A stretch of DNA of 64,000 nucleotides from Symsagittifera roscoffensis (taxonomy: Eukaryota; Xenacoelomorpha; Acoela; Convolutidae), in the NCBI RefSeq assembly GCF_963678635.1, contig NC_087066.1, positions 51,912,312 to 51,976,311 of the forward strand, in the 5' to 3' direction. A model generated the notes under the pieces. It did not search any database. It was given only the letters and a program-made list of their open reading frames with translations, and was not told where the DNA came from. Position 1 is the stretch's first letter. Every line of letters starts with the position of its first letter. Of this stretch, positions 1 to 10,000 are shown piece after piece. The position numbers and the translations under genes are program-made.

Positions 1-3000
1 AAAATCCCAGATCTGCTTTACCAGAAGCGGCGCATCTTCTCTTGTTTTCTCCGTGGCGTTTTCCAGTCTTGGTGTCAAGAAGGGCCACTTGCCTCCCTCT
101 TGTGCCAACCGATGCACCATCGACTCTAGTTGCTTCTCCGATGCGGCCACGTTCTTCCTTTCGTTGTTCGGCCCTCTAGATCTGCTGGTTGAGCTCGTGA
201 TGGTCAACTCCATGTCCCGAAACCACAGACTAGCCGTCAGGTGAGCCACCACTGGATGATCATCCCTTATAATCGGGCTGAGCTTGAGTTGCCTGGCGAA
301 GTTGGATATCTCCAACAAGAGGACCTCGTCTAGTACGATGAGGATGTCGGCCAACTCGTAAAAGCCTCTCAACGCATGGGAGACATCCGCCCATGCCGCC
401 GCGAGTTCTGATCTGCGCAGTCTCAAGTTCGTCGGTTCCAATTCTCGGTTGGGAGCTGCCATCAGGACACGCCACCCATTCCCCTCTGCGATCAAGATCA
501 AGATCGCGTACACAAACTGCAGAGCGAGCGGCATGCTCGAGTACCCGGGGGACGTTGTGAACGCCACTTTTGTCTTGGAGCCGAATCTTGAGGCAACATT
601 CTCTTGTATTTCATTTATGGCCGCAAATAAGGTCTGGATGGCCTCCCAGATCCTCTTTGGCGTGGGCTCACCACCCTTGAGCTGCTCAAGAAATCCCGTT
701 GCATGCAGATGATCGTTCATCCCTGCAAACAGTAGTAACTCAGGTTCGCAGGGCATTTCTGACTTCATTGCCACCACCAGGGTCAACATCTGGTTTAGCT
801 CCGCTCCCGGCAAGGCATATATCAGGGTCTCTGGCCAAAACAACTTGGGAGACGTTCCTTCAAAATCTGATCCTGCTACGATAACCACCCTTGCTGCAGC
901 TGGATCTGCTCTGTCGTAAACTGCCAGGGTTTTGGCCAGCTGCGTCTGCCCGCAGGGTTTCCCATATCGGGGGTCGTTGGCTAGTCTTGTGCCTTCATAT
1001 GCGGCGTCTCGTAACTCCATTTCTCTCGGGTCCATCAGTTTGTCTACCACTCTCAATTGTGCTGGAGTGGCCACTCTAATTCTGGCAATGCTGGTTCGGT
1101 GCTTGGGAGGCTCCACCACCAATCCCGGGCTCCCTAATGACTTGAGAGGTCTGTAATTAATCGGTCCCATCACCGATTTTGTGGGAATTCCAGTCAGATC
1201 CGCAGTCTCCATCAACTTCGCTCTCGAGAAATGTGTTTCATGAGCCTTCAACCAGTCCACGCACTGGTGTCTCCCCAAGTCTTCGTGTGACACCTGTTCC
1301 AGACCCAAAGCTCTCGCTAGCTCCTGCCTACATTCCAGATCCTCCAGATCCAGTTCCTTGACCTTCTCCTCATATTTCGACCTGCTGGTCTCCAGTGGCT
1401 TCTCTGACCTCTTCTTCTCCGCAACCACCACTGAGGATATTATCGACCCTTGAGGAGTTGCTGATATCGCTTCATCAGCTTCCATGGGTGTGGTGCTCGG
1501 TAACTTGGTCCGGCTGTTCTTCGAACTGTCTCTAGAATCGGCTCTCTCGCCTAAGCGACTGGACAAAGACCTCGGGTTGAAGAAGGGTGGGTTTGGAGGT
1601 GGTCCGAACGTGACCTGTGCTGTCTCCAGCAATTCTGCCTCTAGCGCACATATGTGTCTTTGGAAGACGTTGTTCAACCACTCCACCCCTAAGGGCCTAT
1701 CAAAGTGAATGCCATCCGCGGATGCATCGTCAGGGAAAGAGGATAGCTCCATTTGTTCAGCCACGTCCAGTAGCCTAAGGGGAAGGACACTCCTTTGATG
1801 TACCTTCCTGATTGCTTCGTTCAGGCCTCGCACTTTTGTGTTCATCTCCACTGCATGTTGATCCGCTCCCATGTTGTAGGGAACAGTACATACCGTGAGA
1901 ATGGCCGGATCCATTTGGATCCGTATTTCCTCGAGAATGCAGCTCATCTTTTCGTGCAGCCTTGTCACCTTCCTTGCTTCCCCCCTGGACACATCATTCG
2001 TCCCGACCATCAGGGTGACCGTGTATGCACTCACCATCCCTAACATCTCAAGTGTCGCTAACATCTGCGGCGTTGCGGCTCCGGCGAAGCTCAAGATTCC
2101 CGTTTGCCAATGGGACTGGATCCGGGTCAGCACCCGCAGCAAGCTGTCCCCAATGATCAAGTGAACCACGCCTTCAGGCACTCGCGGATGCGTGAAGTAC
2201 TCCACCCAAGTCGCGTCGTGGAAGCAATCTCTCCTCTCCCTCTGCGCCGCGTTCCAGTCTATCCGATTGTGCTTGCGATATCTCCCTTCCGTATTCTTCT
2301 TGTAGCTTGAGATCACCACACCCCTGACAGGTTGCTCCCCCCACGTCGAGGGTAAGTCCGCTCTTGCCGAACCCTCGCGACTCCTCAGCTGTAGCCGCTC
2401 TTGCAACTCTTTCAATCGTGACGAGCTGCCACTCACCTGACTACTACCCGGGGTCGAACTCGGCGTATATCCAGGCAGCGCGACGTCCATCAATGGTCGT
2501 ATTACTTGAGTCTCCATGCCGCGCAGGGAGGACGCTGATTCGGGTGGGATCCATACCTCCAGCCCCTCGTTCATATGTTTCTGAGCCGCACGATCGAGGT
2601 TGAATCGTCCCTTCGACCTAGGAGCTTCATCTACCTCCATGCGTGACTCTGGCCTTGAGACAGTCACTACCCGTTCTTTGGGCCTAGCCCCTTTCTGCAT
2701 ATCGAGCTCGCGTTGTTGTCGCTGGATCCTCTCAAGTTTTGCCTGATCTCTCTCGAGAGCCTGCTTCAGCTGCTCACAATTCGCGGCATTCTCCCGCACC
2801 CTTTCTGCCTGTAGCCGTTCAGCTCTCATCATGTCCAGTTCTCTCCGCGCTTGGTCCCTCTCAAGCACCGCTTGATCCCGGTCGAGGTTCGCCTTGTTTC
2901 TTTCCCGCTGGGTTCTCTCGAGTTCTCTCTTCATGGCACTGACGTCCGGATAAGCTTCCTCCGTCTGCTGTGCCCGTGTCATCGATGGTACTTTACTCGT

Positions 3001-3264
3001 ACTCTGGCTCGTGGACCTGACTGATGGTCTGACCGGCAGTGGGAATTCCCCCGCGCCATACTCCGTATTGTTGTTCAGGCCAGGGTTCCTCGCCAAATCG
3101 AACCCCCTTATCGCTCCATCCACGTTCCAGGACAGCCATCTGGTTTGTTCTTGATTGGACACTTCATCAGTGGTGTAGCCTACCATCAAAACCGCCTCCG
3201 TCGCAGACTTCCGACATTCGCCCTGTTCCTCCAATTGGAGGATGGCATTCAGCATCACTGCCAT
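1..3264 (-). CDS. ORF D: coiled-coil protein with two SGNH-hydrolase-like domains (partial)
   Basis: The - strand frame is open from 3330 to the left edge with no stop; the first ATG is at 3264, giving at least 1088 residues. Residues about 111-205 are a highly charged Arg/Glu/Gln-rich coiled coil. Residues about 368-525 carry the SGNH esterase blocks: IIGDSLLRV (Ser374), VGTND (Asn423) and DGIHFD (Asp517, His520). This is the complete catalytic set of the GDSL/SGNH fold. A second weaker copy follows: VAGSDF near 797, AGMNDH near 847-852 and DDHPVVAH at 1001-1008. Its nucleophile block reads G-S-D instead of G-D-S, so it may be inactive. A Pro-rich linker lies near 545-570. The position after the integrase ORF is where some LTR elements carry an accessory or envelope gene, but I see no membrane segment in the part present. 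The hydrolase fold is well supported; substrate is unknown. Confidence 0.85.
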   Translation of the reverse strand, partial: MAVMLNAILQLEEQGECRKSATEAVLMVGYTTDEVSNQEQTRWLSWNVDGAIRGFDLARNPGLNNNTEYGAGEFPLPVRPSVRSTSQSTSKVPSMTRAQQTEEAYPDVSAMKRELERTQRERNKANLDRDQAVLERDQARRELDMMRAERLQAERVRENAANCEQLKQALERDQAKLERIQRQQRELDMQKGARPKERVVTVSRPESRMEVDEAPRSKGRFNLDRAAQKHMNEGLEVWIPPESASSLRGMETQVIRPLMDVALPGYTPSSTPGSSQVSGSSSRLKELQERLQLRSREGSARADLPSTWGEQPVRGVVISSYKKNTEGRYRKHNRIDWNAAQRERRDCFHDATWVEYFTHPRVPEGVVHLIIGDSLLRVLTRIQSHWQTGILSFAGAATPQMLATLEMLGMVSAYTVTLMVGTNDVSRGEARKVTRLHEKMSCILEEIRIQMDPAILTVCTVPYNMGADQHAVEMNTKVRGLNEAIRKVHQRSVLPLRLLDVAEQMELSSFPDDASADGIHFDRPLGVEWLNNVFQRHICALEAELLETAQVTFGPPPNPPFFNPRSLSSRLGERADSRDSSKNSRTKLPSTTPMEADEAISATPQGSIISSVVVAEKKRSEKPLETSRSKYEEKVKELDLEDLECRQELARALGLEQVSHEDLGRHQCVDWLKAHETHFSRAKLMETADLTGIPTKSVMGPINYRPLKSLGSPGLVVEPPKHRTSIARIRVATPAQLRVVDKLMDPREMELRDAAYEGTRLANDPRYGKPCGQTQLAKTLAVYDRADPAAARVVIVAGSDFEGTSPKLFWPETLIYALPGAELNQMLTLVVAMKSEMPCEPELLLFAGMNDHLHATGFLEQLKGGEPTPKRIWEAIQTLFAAINEIQENVASRFGSKTKVAFTTSPGYSSMPLALQFVYAILILIAEGNGWRVLMAAPNRELEPTNLRLRRSELAAAWADVSHALRGFYELADILIVLDEVLLLEISNFARQLKLSPIIRDDHPVVAHLTASLWFRDMELTITSSTSRSRGPNNERKNVAASEKQLESMVHRLAQEGGKWPFLTPRLENATEKTREDAPLLVKQIWDF

Positions 3265-3481
3265 TCTCTCGTCCACTTGAGTATAATCCAGGTCCCTCCC
3301 GCCTGTATAATTCGTCAAGTGTGGGCTTTTTCAGAGCCGATGGCATGGACTTCCAGAAAAGATCTGCCATTTCTGTGATTTCAATTGGGTCCTTGAGTAT
3401 TAGCAACTTGAGTTTCACCTGAGCAACTTGAGTTTCACCTGAGCAACTTGAGTTTGAGCAGCTTGAGTTTTCTTCCTTCAA
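3167..3481 (-). CDS. Small 104-aa ORF overlapping ORF D in another frame, probably its N-terminus
   Basis: An ATG at 3481 opens a 104-codon frame that overlaps the start of ORF D and is in a different frame. Its first about 30 residues are encoded by short tandem repeats. The next stretch (EITEMADLFWKSMPSALKK) looks like ordinary protein, but the tail becomes Gly/His-rich and probably non-native. ORF D becomes open exactly after a stop at 3333-3331, within a GAAAAAG run that both frames share. The simplest reading is one protein split by a one-base indel or a frameshift in that A run. It could instead be a separate small ORF or an upstream ORF. No known domain recognised. Confidence 0.45.
   Translation of the reverse strand: MKEENSSCSNSSCSGETQVAQVKLKLLILKDPIEITEMADLFWKSMPSALKKPTLDELYRREGPGLYSSGRENGSDAECHPPIGGTGRMSEVCDGGGFDGRLHH
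3401..3469. repeat. 20-bp tandem repeat, about 3.5 copies
   Basis: The unit gagcaacttgagtttcacct is repeated head to tail with a degenerate last copy. It lies inside the 104-aa ORF upstream of ORF D. Because 20 is not a multiple of 3, copy-number change here would shift the frame. Confidence 0.85.
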
Positions 3482-3804
3482 TTGAATATAGATGAGTAGT
3501 CAACGTGAGTTCAACAAATCAATCTGAAAATAACAGCCGATTTTTTAGACTGACAAGCTCTGTCCCTAACCAGAAAACCCCATTACTTTTATGATTAAAA
3601 ACCCTCTCCTTTTCGCCCTACTAAAATAGTTCAATTGAAATATTCTATAAACCTGCAGATACATTTTATGTTTTAGCACCATCAATCATTTAAAATAATA
3701 ATTGTCATGCCAATCACCCCTAAGATCCCTTACCTGTTTTGTACCCCAGTACCTAGCTCAAGACTCCTCCCTCACACCCGACTCGACACCCCCGTGTACC
3801 CGAC
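3482..3804. other. AT-rich spacer between ORF C and ORF D
   Basis: No ORF of note. The stretch is more AT-rich than the ORFs on both sides. On the - strand it contains a purine run (revcomp of 3602-3619) that resembles a polypurine tract, but nothing after it looks like an LTR start. It may hold the 5' leader or a splice acceptor for ORF D. Confidence 0.5.
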
Positions 3805-6800
3805 TCAGGCGATGCTCAAGTAGTACTTCTTATGAAGATACACCACTATCTCAGTTTCTGCAAAGACTACATGTAGGATAGCGTACAATTCCCTTGGGCT
3901 CAGTTTGCCCCTGTTTGGGTCATACACCGGCATTGAGACCTCTGTTATCCCTCTTTCAATCATGAAGTCTCGTAGTCTTGTTAGTGCCAACATCACGTGT
4001 TCGGGATCAATTGTGTTCCTGTCATTGACCCTCGTCACTAGGAAGCACAGGTATTTCCCCGGGATTTGTGCTACTGATGGTGGGAGCGCTGCCATCCCTC
4101 CCAGTCCTGGTCTCTGTCTGAACAGAAACTCTACGTTCTGGTATTCTCTCTTGAAGTCAGCTTCCAGTCTTGATTTGAAACTCATGTCTGCCGTGATGCA
4201 GATCGCGCTCGTTCTGTTTGACAGGATGAAGTCACTATCTGTTATCATGATGTTTTCCGAGTACTGATTGGGTATTTCAAATTTCGTTTTGAAATTCCGG
4301 CCTATGTTAGGCTCTGGCTCCTTTTCTTCCAGTTCTAATTCGCTTGTTTCTCTCACTTCCTTGAGCTTCTTTATCATCAAATTTTCGGTGTGGGTAAGTC
4401 CTACCCCCACTCCCCGGACAAAAATATTTATCGACGTCCCCGTCGATGTTGTCGGGTCTGAATTGTCCGGTGGAATGTCCAGCGGCCTGTCTGTCGCCGT
4501 CCAGCCGAAGAGAGAGTCTTCTGACTTCTTGTGTTTTTCCGCTGACACGTCGACTTGCTGGATACTCTGTCCTCCATGGCCTTCGTCTTTGACGTCGCGT
4601 ATCCGCTCTAGTATCCTCAAGTTCGTGTTCTCCCTCCTCTCTATCTCGCTCTGTTCGAGGTCCGTCTCCATTTCTGGTGTCGAGTAATCTTCCTGCGGAT
4701 AGTGTCCTCCATCATCAATGACCTGCCATTCCTCTTCGGCTTCCAGTTCGCCTGCACTCAGTAATTCCTCGCCCAATTTGTCTGGCTGTATCTTGTCAAT
4801 CAAGAAGTCATCCCCGTATCTGTTGTATCTCATACCCGTCCGTTTACGATTGCCAGTTCTGGTTCCCGGTGATATTGGTCGATCTGGCTCCATCCACTTT
4901 GGCACCTCATCTTGCTCCGGGTCGTTCCAGTCTTCTTCTGCAAACGATCCTGCTTCAGACTCCACCTCTATCTTTTCATTGTCGTCCAAGCTCAAGTTTT
5001 CATTGCCATCATTTTTCTCCCTGGTGCCCTTCTCATTCACTTCACACGCTGGTTCTACCACCAGGTACTCGAGACCCTCCATGTCTTTCGGTAGGCACCA
5101 GTCTTCCGGGGACGGGACGTGAGGCTTCAGATTTTCGTAATGTGCTGCTCGCCCAGTACTCAAGCGGTAGAACCGTCCTTGCTGATGTACTTCCGTTATC
5201 ATGAACGGTCCCCTCCACTTCTTGAGTAGTTTCTTTGTTCCCTTGGGCGGTATGACATATTGGAAGACCCACACGTACTGGCCCACTTCATATGGTTTTG
5301 CTTGTAATATTTTTTCGTCATATTTCTTGCGTTGTCTCATTTGCGCTTGCGCCGTGTTCCTCCTGCATAGCTCGTTTAGCTCTTGTTGTCTTTTGATCGC
5401 TTCCTTCACGCATGCCTGAGGCGACGTCCTCTTCCCCTCGTATTCTGGGTAGAAGAATGTTAGAGGCATCGCCCTCTCCCTGCCCGTCAACATCATGAAA
5501 GGACTGATGCCCGTCGTTGAGTGCTGTGTACTGTTGTAGGCTCCTACTACCTGTGGCAGGTACTTGTCCCAGTCCGTCATGTATCTTGAGCAGTACACCC
5601 TTAACAAGTTGACCAGTGTCCTGTTCTGTCTCTCTACCAACCCATTGGTCTGTGGATGATAGGTCGTCGAGTGTGCTTGAGCAATGTGCGATCTCCTCAT
5701 CAATTCTTTCGTCAAGTCCCCCACAAAAGCTTTGCCGTTGTCCGACTGGAAAGTCATTGGACAACCATACCGCGATATCCAATGCGTTATCAAATGATCA
5801 CATGTCTCCTCGGCCGAGGCTGTTTGGCACGGGACCGCTTCCGCCAACTTTGTGAAGTGATCTATTATAACTAGTATTTGGTTATAACCCGACTCCGTCA
5901 TGCAGATTTTCTGATGGTCTATCTGCACCACTTCATTGAATTCCGAACTCTCGACAGACTTGAGGGGAAACTTCATCTTTCTTGGGTCTTTTACTTGAAG
6001 GCATGCTAGGCAGGCATTCACCCATCTCTCGCAAGCTTTTCTCATTCCCGGCCAATCAAACCTATGAAGTATCCTTTGTTGTACTTTATCTATCCCCTGG
6101 TGGCCCATCTGGTCGTGTGATCTGAAAAGCACCTCCGTTTGGTACAATTGTGGTAGTATGATGAGGTTGTGTTTGTGTAATACCTTTTCCTCATCTCTCC
6201 TCTTGCACGCTACCACCCCATCAGCTGTGTGATAAAGTAAGTCTTTCTTTTCTTTGTAGAACTGGCTCAAGATCTTGTAGCTGTCTTCCTCAAGTTCCCC
6301 CTTCTCCCTGACCCCCGACTGGATCCATTTGGAGAGATTACTTGTCATTTTGTCATTCTTGTGGGCTCTTATTAGGTCTGACAGCCTATATCTCGCCTTG
6401 ACATGCTCCTTTAGCGCCATGATCTGTCCATTCATCTCACCAGGGTTGTGGATGTCATCACTCAGTTTCACGCATATCATCCTTTTCACGATTTTCATGT
6501 CGTCTTCTGGTACCAGATTCGTTCTGACGTTCGAGTTGAACGACAGTTCCCTGAATGGCTTTCTTGAAACCGCAATTTTCTCAAGTTCCTCACCACCTCG
6601 TACCTCTTGTATGTCCAGATTGTACGTTCCTGGAGATGGATCCGTCTGTAACTCCCTGTCGTGTTGTCTTATCTTCTCTTCCGCCAATATCATGCACAGA
6701 CTATCCTGGTCTTCACTGCTCTCATCCGAGTCTTTATCCCATTCTTCATGCTCCCCGGACAATTTCCCTTCTCCGGTTTCTTCTTCTTCCATGAACCTGG

Positions 6801-7071
6801 ACCACTCCCCGGACTCTTGATCTAGTCCCAGGTGTTCAGCCTCTTCTTTGAACGCCACTTTCTTTTTCCTAACCTTGGTCTGTTCCAGAACGTCCTCGGG
6901 GATTTTGTCAACTAGTGACCGCACGACGTCCTTGCTCTCAGCGACGCTCCCTGTTGAGAGGTCAGTATTGTTCACTGTTTCTTGTTTCCGAAGTATGGTG
7001 ACTTCCGGTTCCTTTTGACCCTTCTCTTGGATCACGGGTTTGTCATCTGATAGTTTCTCAAGCAGCCTCAA
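3805..7071 (-). CDS. ORF C: integrase with C-terminal TARG1/OARD1-like macrodomain
   Basis: 1088 residues. About 1-290 is acidic and unrecognised. The integrase zinc domain is HHCC: His319, His324, Cys354, Cys357. The catalytic core is D385, D444, E480 with the classical 35-residue D-E spacing, followed by a GPY/F-like module (KWRGPF near 618-623). About 680-940 is a long acidic low-complexity linker. Residues about 945-1085 align in order with the macrodomain of the TARG1/OARD1 type: ICITAD strand, FKREYQNVEFL helix, KYLCFLVTR strand, a helix ending RDFMIERG, then EVSMP and a final ETEIVVYL strand. The loops that bind ADP-ribose are altered: MSFKSRL (963-969) where the family has a Gly-Ala-Gly loop, and DPNRGKL (1051-1057) where it has a Gly-Cys-Gly-Leu-Asp loop. 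Integrase is certain; the macrodomain is a strong call by pattern, and its enzymatic activity is doubtful. ORF C begins 24 bases after the ORF B stop. Confidence 0.9.
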   Translation of the reverse strand: MRLLEKLSDDKPVIQEKGQKEPEVTILRKQETVNNTDLSTGSVAESKDVVRSLVDKIPEDVLEQTKVRKKKVAFKEEAEHLGLDQESGEWSRFMEEEETGEGKLSGEHEEWDKDSDESSEDQDSLCMILAEEKIRQHDRELQTDPSPGTYNLDIQEVRGGEELEKIAVSRKPFRELSFNSNVRTNLVPEDDMKIVKRMICVKLSDDIHNPGEMNGQIMALKEHVKARYRLSDLIRAHKNDKMTSNLSKWIQSGVREKGELEEDSYKILSQFYKEKKDLLYHTADGVVACKRRDEEKVLHKHNLIILPQLYQTEVLFRSHDQMGHQGIDKVQQRILHRFDWPGMRKACERWVNACLACLQVKDPRKMKFPLKSVESSEFNEVVQIDHQKICMTESGYNQILVIIDHFTKLAEAVPCQTASAEETCDHLITHWISRYGCPMTFQSDNGKAFVGDLTKELMRRSHIAQAHSTTYHPQTNGLVERQNRTLVNLLRVYCSRYMTDWDKYLPQVVGAYNSTQHSTTGISPFMMLTGRERAMPLTFFYPEYEGKRTSPQACVKEAIKRQQELNELCRRNTAQAQMRQRKKYDEKILQAKPYEVGQYVWVFQYVIPPKGTKKLLKKWRGPFMITEVHQQGRFYRLSTGRAAHYENLKPHVPSPEDWCLPKDMEGLEYLVVEPACEVNEKGTREKNDGNENLSLDDNEKIEVESEAGSFAEEDWNDPEQDEVPKWMEPDRPISPGTRTGNRKRTGMRYNRYGDDFLIDKIQPDKLGEELLSAGELEAEEEWQVIDDGGHYPQEDYSTPEMETDLEQSEIERRENTNLRILERIRDVKDEGHGGQSIQQVDVSAEKHKKSEDSLFGWTATDRPLDIPPDNSDPTTSTGTSINIFVRGVGVGLTHTENLMIKKLKEVRETSELELEEKEPEPNIGRNFKTKFEIPNQYSENIMITDSDFILSNRTSAICITADMSFKSRLEADFKREYQNVEFLFRQRPGLGGMAALPPSVAQIPGKYLCFLVTRVNDRNTIDPEHVMLALTRLRDFMIERGITEVSMPVYDPNRGKLSPRELYAILHVVFAETEIVVYLHKKYYLSIA

Positions 7072-7095
7072 TAAATCTTCATCTATTCGGGCAGT

Positions 7096-10000
7096 TCACG
7101 CTTCTACCTGATCGAGATCATAACCTTTTGCCTTGAGCGTTTCCCTCACGATCTTGGACTTGAGCATTATCTCTACCGGAATCCTTCTGCTTTTCTTCAA
7201 GATGGTCTTTTCTGGAAGTTCTTTAGGTAATTCCGGATGATCTTCAATCGGTTTGCCTGATTTGTCCAGCCATCTCGTGAGTGGAAGACCGTCGTACGTT
7301 TCCTTGTCCATGAAGGAGAAGCCATCTTTGATCTCAGGTCTGTCCGCCTCTCTTTGTTCTTGTCTCTCGTAGAATTCCGTCTTCTTACACAAGCTGTCAG
7401 CATTTTGATGTTTATCTCGTGTTCTATGCTCAATTATCATGTTGTATCCGTCTAGGCGAACTATCCACCTCCCAATGTAACTTTGGTCCATTGAGTACGT
7501 TTTTAGCCAGCTTAGTGCTCGATTGTCGACTCGCAGCTTGAAGGGCTCACTGCCTAGGTATGCCCTGTATTTCTCGACAAAGGTGACCACTGCGAACATC
7601 TCTGCTTTCGGTGCTCCGTACTTCATTTCTGTGTCACTTAGGACTTTGCTCCCGTACGCTATTGGTCTCAAGACTGTCTTCCCATTCCATTCTTGTTCCT
7701 GATGGAGAATTCCTGAAATCGCAACTACCGATGCATCCGTGTCCAGCACGTACATCCCCTTCTCAGTCGGCATCCCTAGTACTGGTGCCTCGCATAGCTC
7801 TTTCTTTATCCTCTTGAATGACTCTTCTGCTGCGTTGTTCCATGTGAACTTCTTGCCCTTGTGCCTCATCAATTGTTGCATCGGGTACACCTTGTCCGCA
7901 TAGCCTTTGATGAACTCTCTGTAGTAGTTAGCGAAGCCCAGGAAGCTCATCAACTGGTGTTCCGTCTTCGGTGACTTCCAGGTTAGGACTGCTTCCACGG
8001 CGTCTGGATCAGGTCTGATGCCGTGCTTGTCTACCATCCTGCCCAAGTATTTTATTGAGTCCTTGAGTATCTCGCACTTTGATGGTTTACATTTTAGCCC
8101 CGATCTTTTCATGCACGCGAACACCTCGTCCAGTCTCTCAATGTGGTCTTCTAGTGTTGGCGTTGCTATTACCACGTCATCCACGTAGCACATTACCAGA
8201 TTGCCATACTTCTTTGTCACGCCTATCAGCGCGTGTGCCATCAATCGCTGAAACGTGGCTGTGGCATTGCAAAGTCCAAACGGCATCCGTTTCCACTGAA
8301 ACAGACCCAACTCGCAGGCAAACCCTGTCTTGTCCCTGTCCTGCTTCCGTAGTGGTACCTGCCAAAAGGCCGAGCCTAAATCAAGAGTCGTAAAAAATTT
8401 TGCATCACCTAACTTCGAGAGGCTCTCATCAATCCTAGGTATGGGATAGGCATCCTTCACCGTGACGGAGTTCAGGTATCGAAAGTCACAACAAAACCTC
8501 AACTGGTCGCCTTTCTTTTTGGCCATCACTACTCCACACGCCCACGGTGACTTGGATGGTTCTATCATGTCATACTCTAGTAACGTTTCGATCTCTTTTC
8601 TACACGCCTCTGATTTGTGCGGGGTCATGCGCCTCGCCCCCTCCCTGTGCGGTACCGCATTCTCCTCAAGTTCTATTTCATGCTCAACGAAATTACAACA
8701 CCCGATATCCGCTTTGTGCTTCGAAAAAATTTCCTCGTTCCGCTCTAGTACGTCCTTGATGGCTTCGAGCTGTTCATCTTTCAGTTTGCCCCTCAAGTGT
8801 TCAATCTCCGGCAGAACCGATTTATCAGTTTGCATTTCATCTAGTGTGGGTCGCTCTGGAAAGTTTGAACAGCTCGACAGCCCATCGTCCGTTTCTGACT
8901 TAAGTGATTTAATAAGACCTGAAGAATCTTTTATTTTCTGCAATTGTCTCAAGATACAAATTTTGTCCCTGTGATTGGGACAATCAACAACTTCATTCTG
9001 TTTCGAGTTCTCAATTGTTTCATATCGAGTTTTAACCGGTAAAGCATATCCCAGTTTCCTCCTTCTCTGTATCGTGATCGGTATATCAAGGGTATTCAAC
9101 AAGACACTGACGCAGAGGCCGCTCTTCGTTATCGAGAAGGATCTTCCTAAAACAGCAGCACTTTGACTATTAGGATTCGGAACTACACACACTTGCTTAT
9201 TGTCACTTAATTCATTGTAATTTTTCATCCGCAAGCCTACGATTGCCGCTTCATTTGCCTTTAGCCTCACCCTCCTACTCAAGAACACCGGTGCTTTGCT
9301 TTCATTTGCCATTATTAAATTTACCGGTTTGATTGCGTACCTCCTATTCGGGTTCCGTATCCTGAACATTGCGTTGTTTAGATCAATCGCTACATCAAAG
9401 TTCCTGATGAAGTCTCTGCCTAAAATAAATTGGTCGGACTCATCTAGGTTTTCTACTACAAGAAAACTCATCCACAGGTTACGTTCCCCCAGATTGAGCG
9501 CTATTATTGGCGTTCTGCCCAACACGCGCAGGGCCCCTTTGTTCGCAGCCGATAACCGTATTTTCGAATCTATCAAATCATCTTTGTTGAAGCCCATTCT
9601 TTCCCAAGTTTCGATTGGTATGACACTCAAGGCCGCTCCCGTATCAAGAAACCCACGTAACTGAGTCTTCTTGCCACTTATGTCTAGCACGTGCCCTGTC
9701 ACATCTGCCTCTGTCCCGATGTGCATCGCATCTTCTTCAAGCATGGCGCAGTGTCCAATCGATCTCACCTTTAACTCTTCCTTCCCTACGTAGATTTGCC
9801 CAATTAGGTCTTCATCACATGTCATCATTGTTTTGGTATAGATGTTGATTCCATCTATATTCAACATCACCTCATGTGGACCATAAGCTTCTGTGTATCT
9901 GTTATCAACACGTACCGACTTGCTACCCCCTCGCGTGAGTAGTGCTCTCAATGCTCTAGAAGTCGATTGTGGACTTATTAAACTCAAGTAATCTGCGTAC

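Noticed and set aside
53-2942. Many + strand ORFs of 60-90 codons
   Set aside because: Antisense shadows of the long - strand ORF D frame.
3602-3619. Polypurine tract (on the - strand) marking a 3' LTR after ORF C
   Set aside because: No TG-start LTR and no match to the candidate 5' LTR follows, and ORF D lies where the LTR would be.
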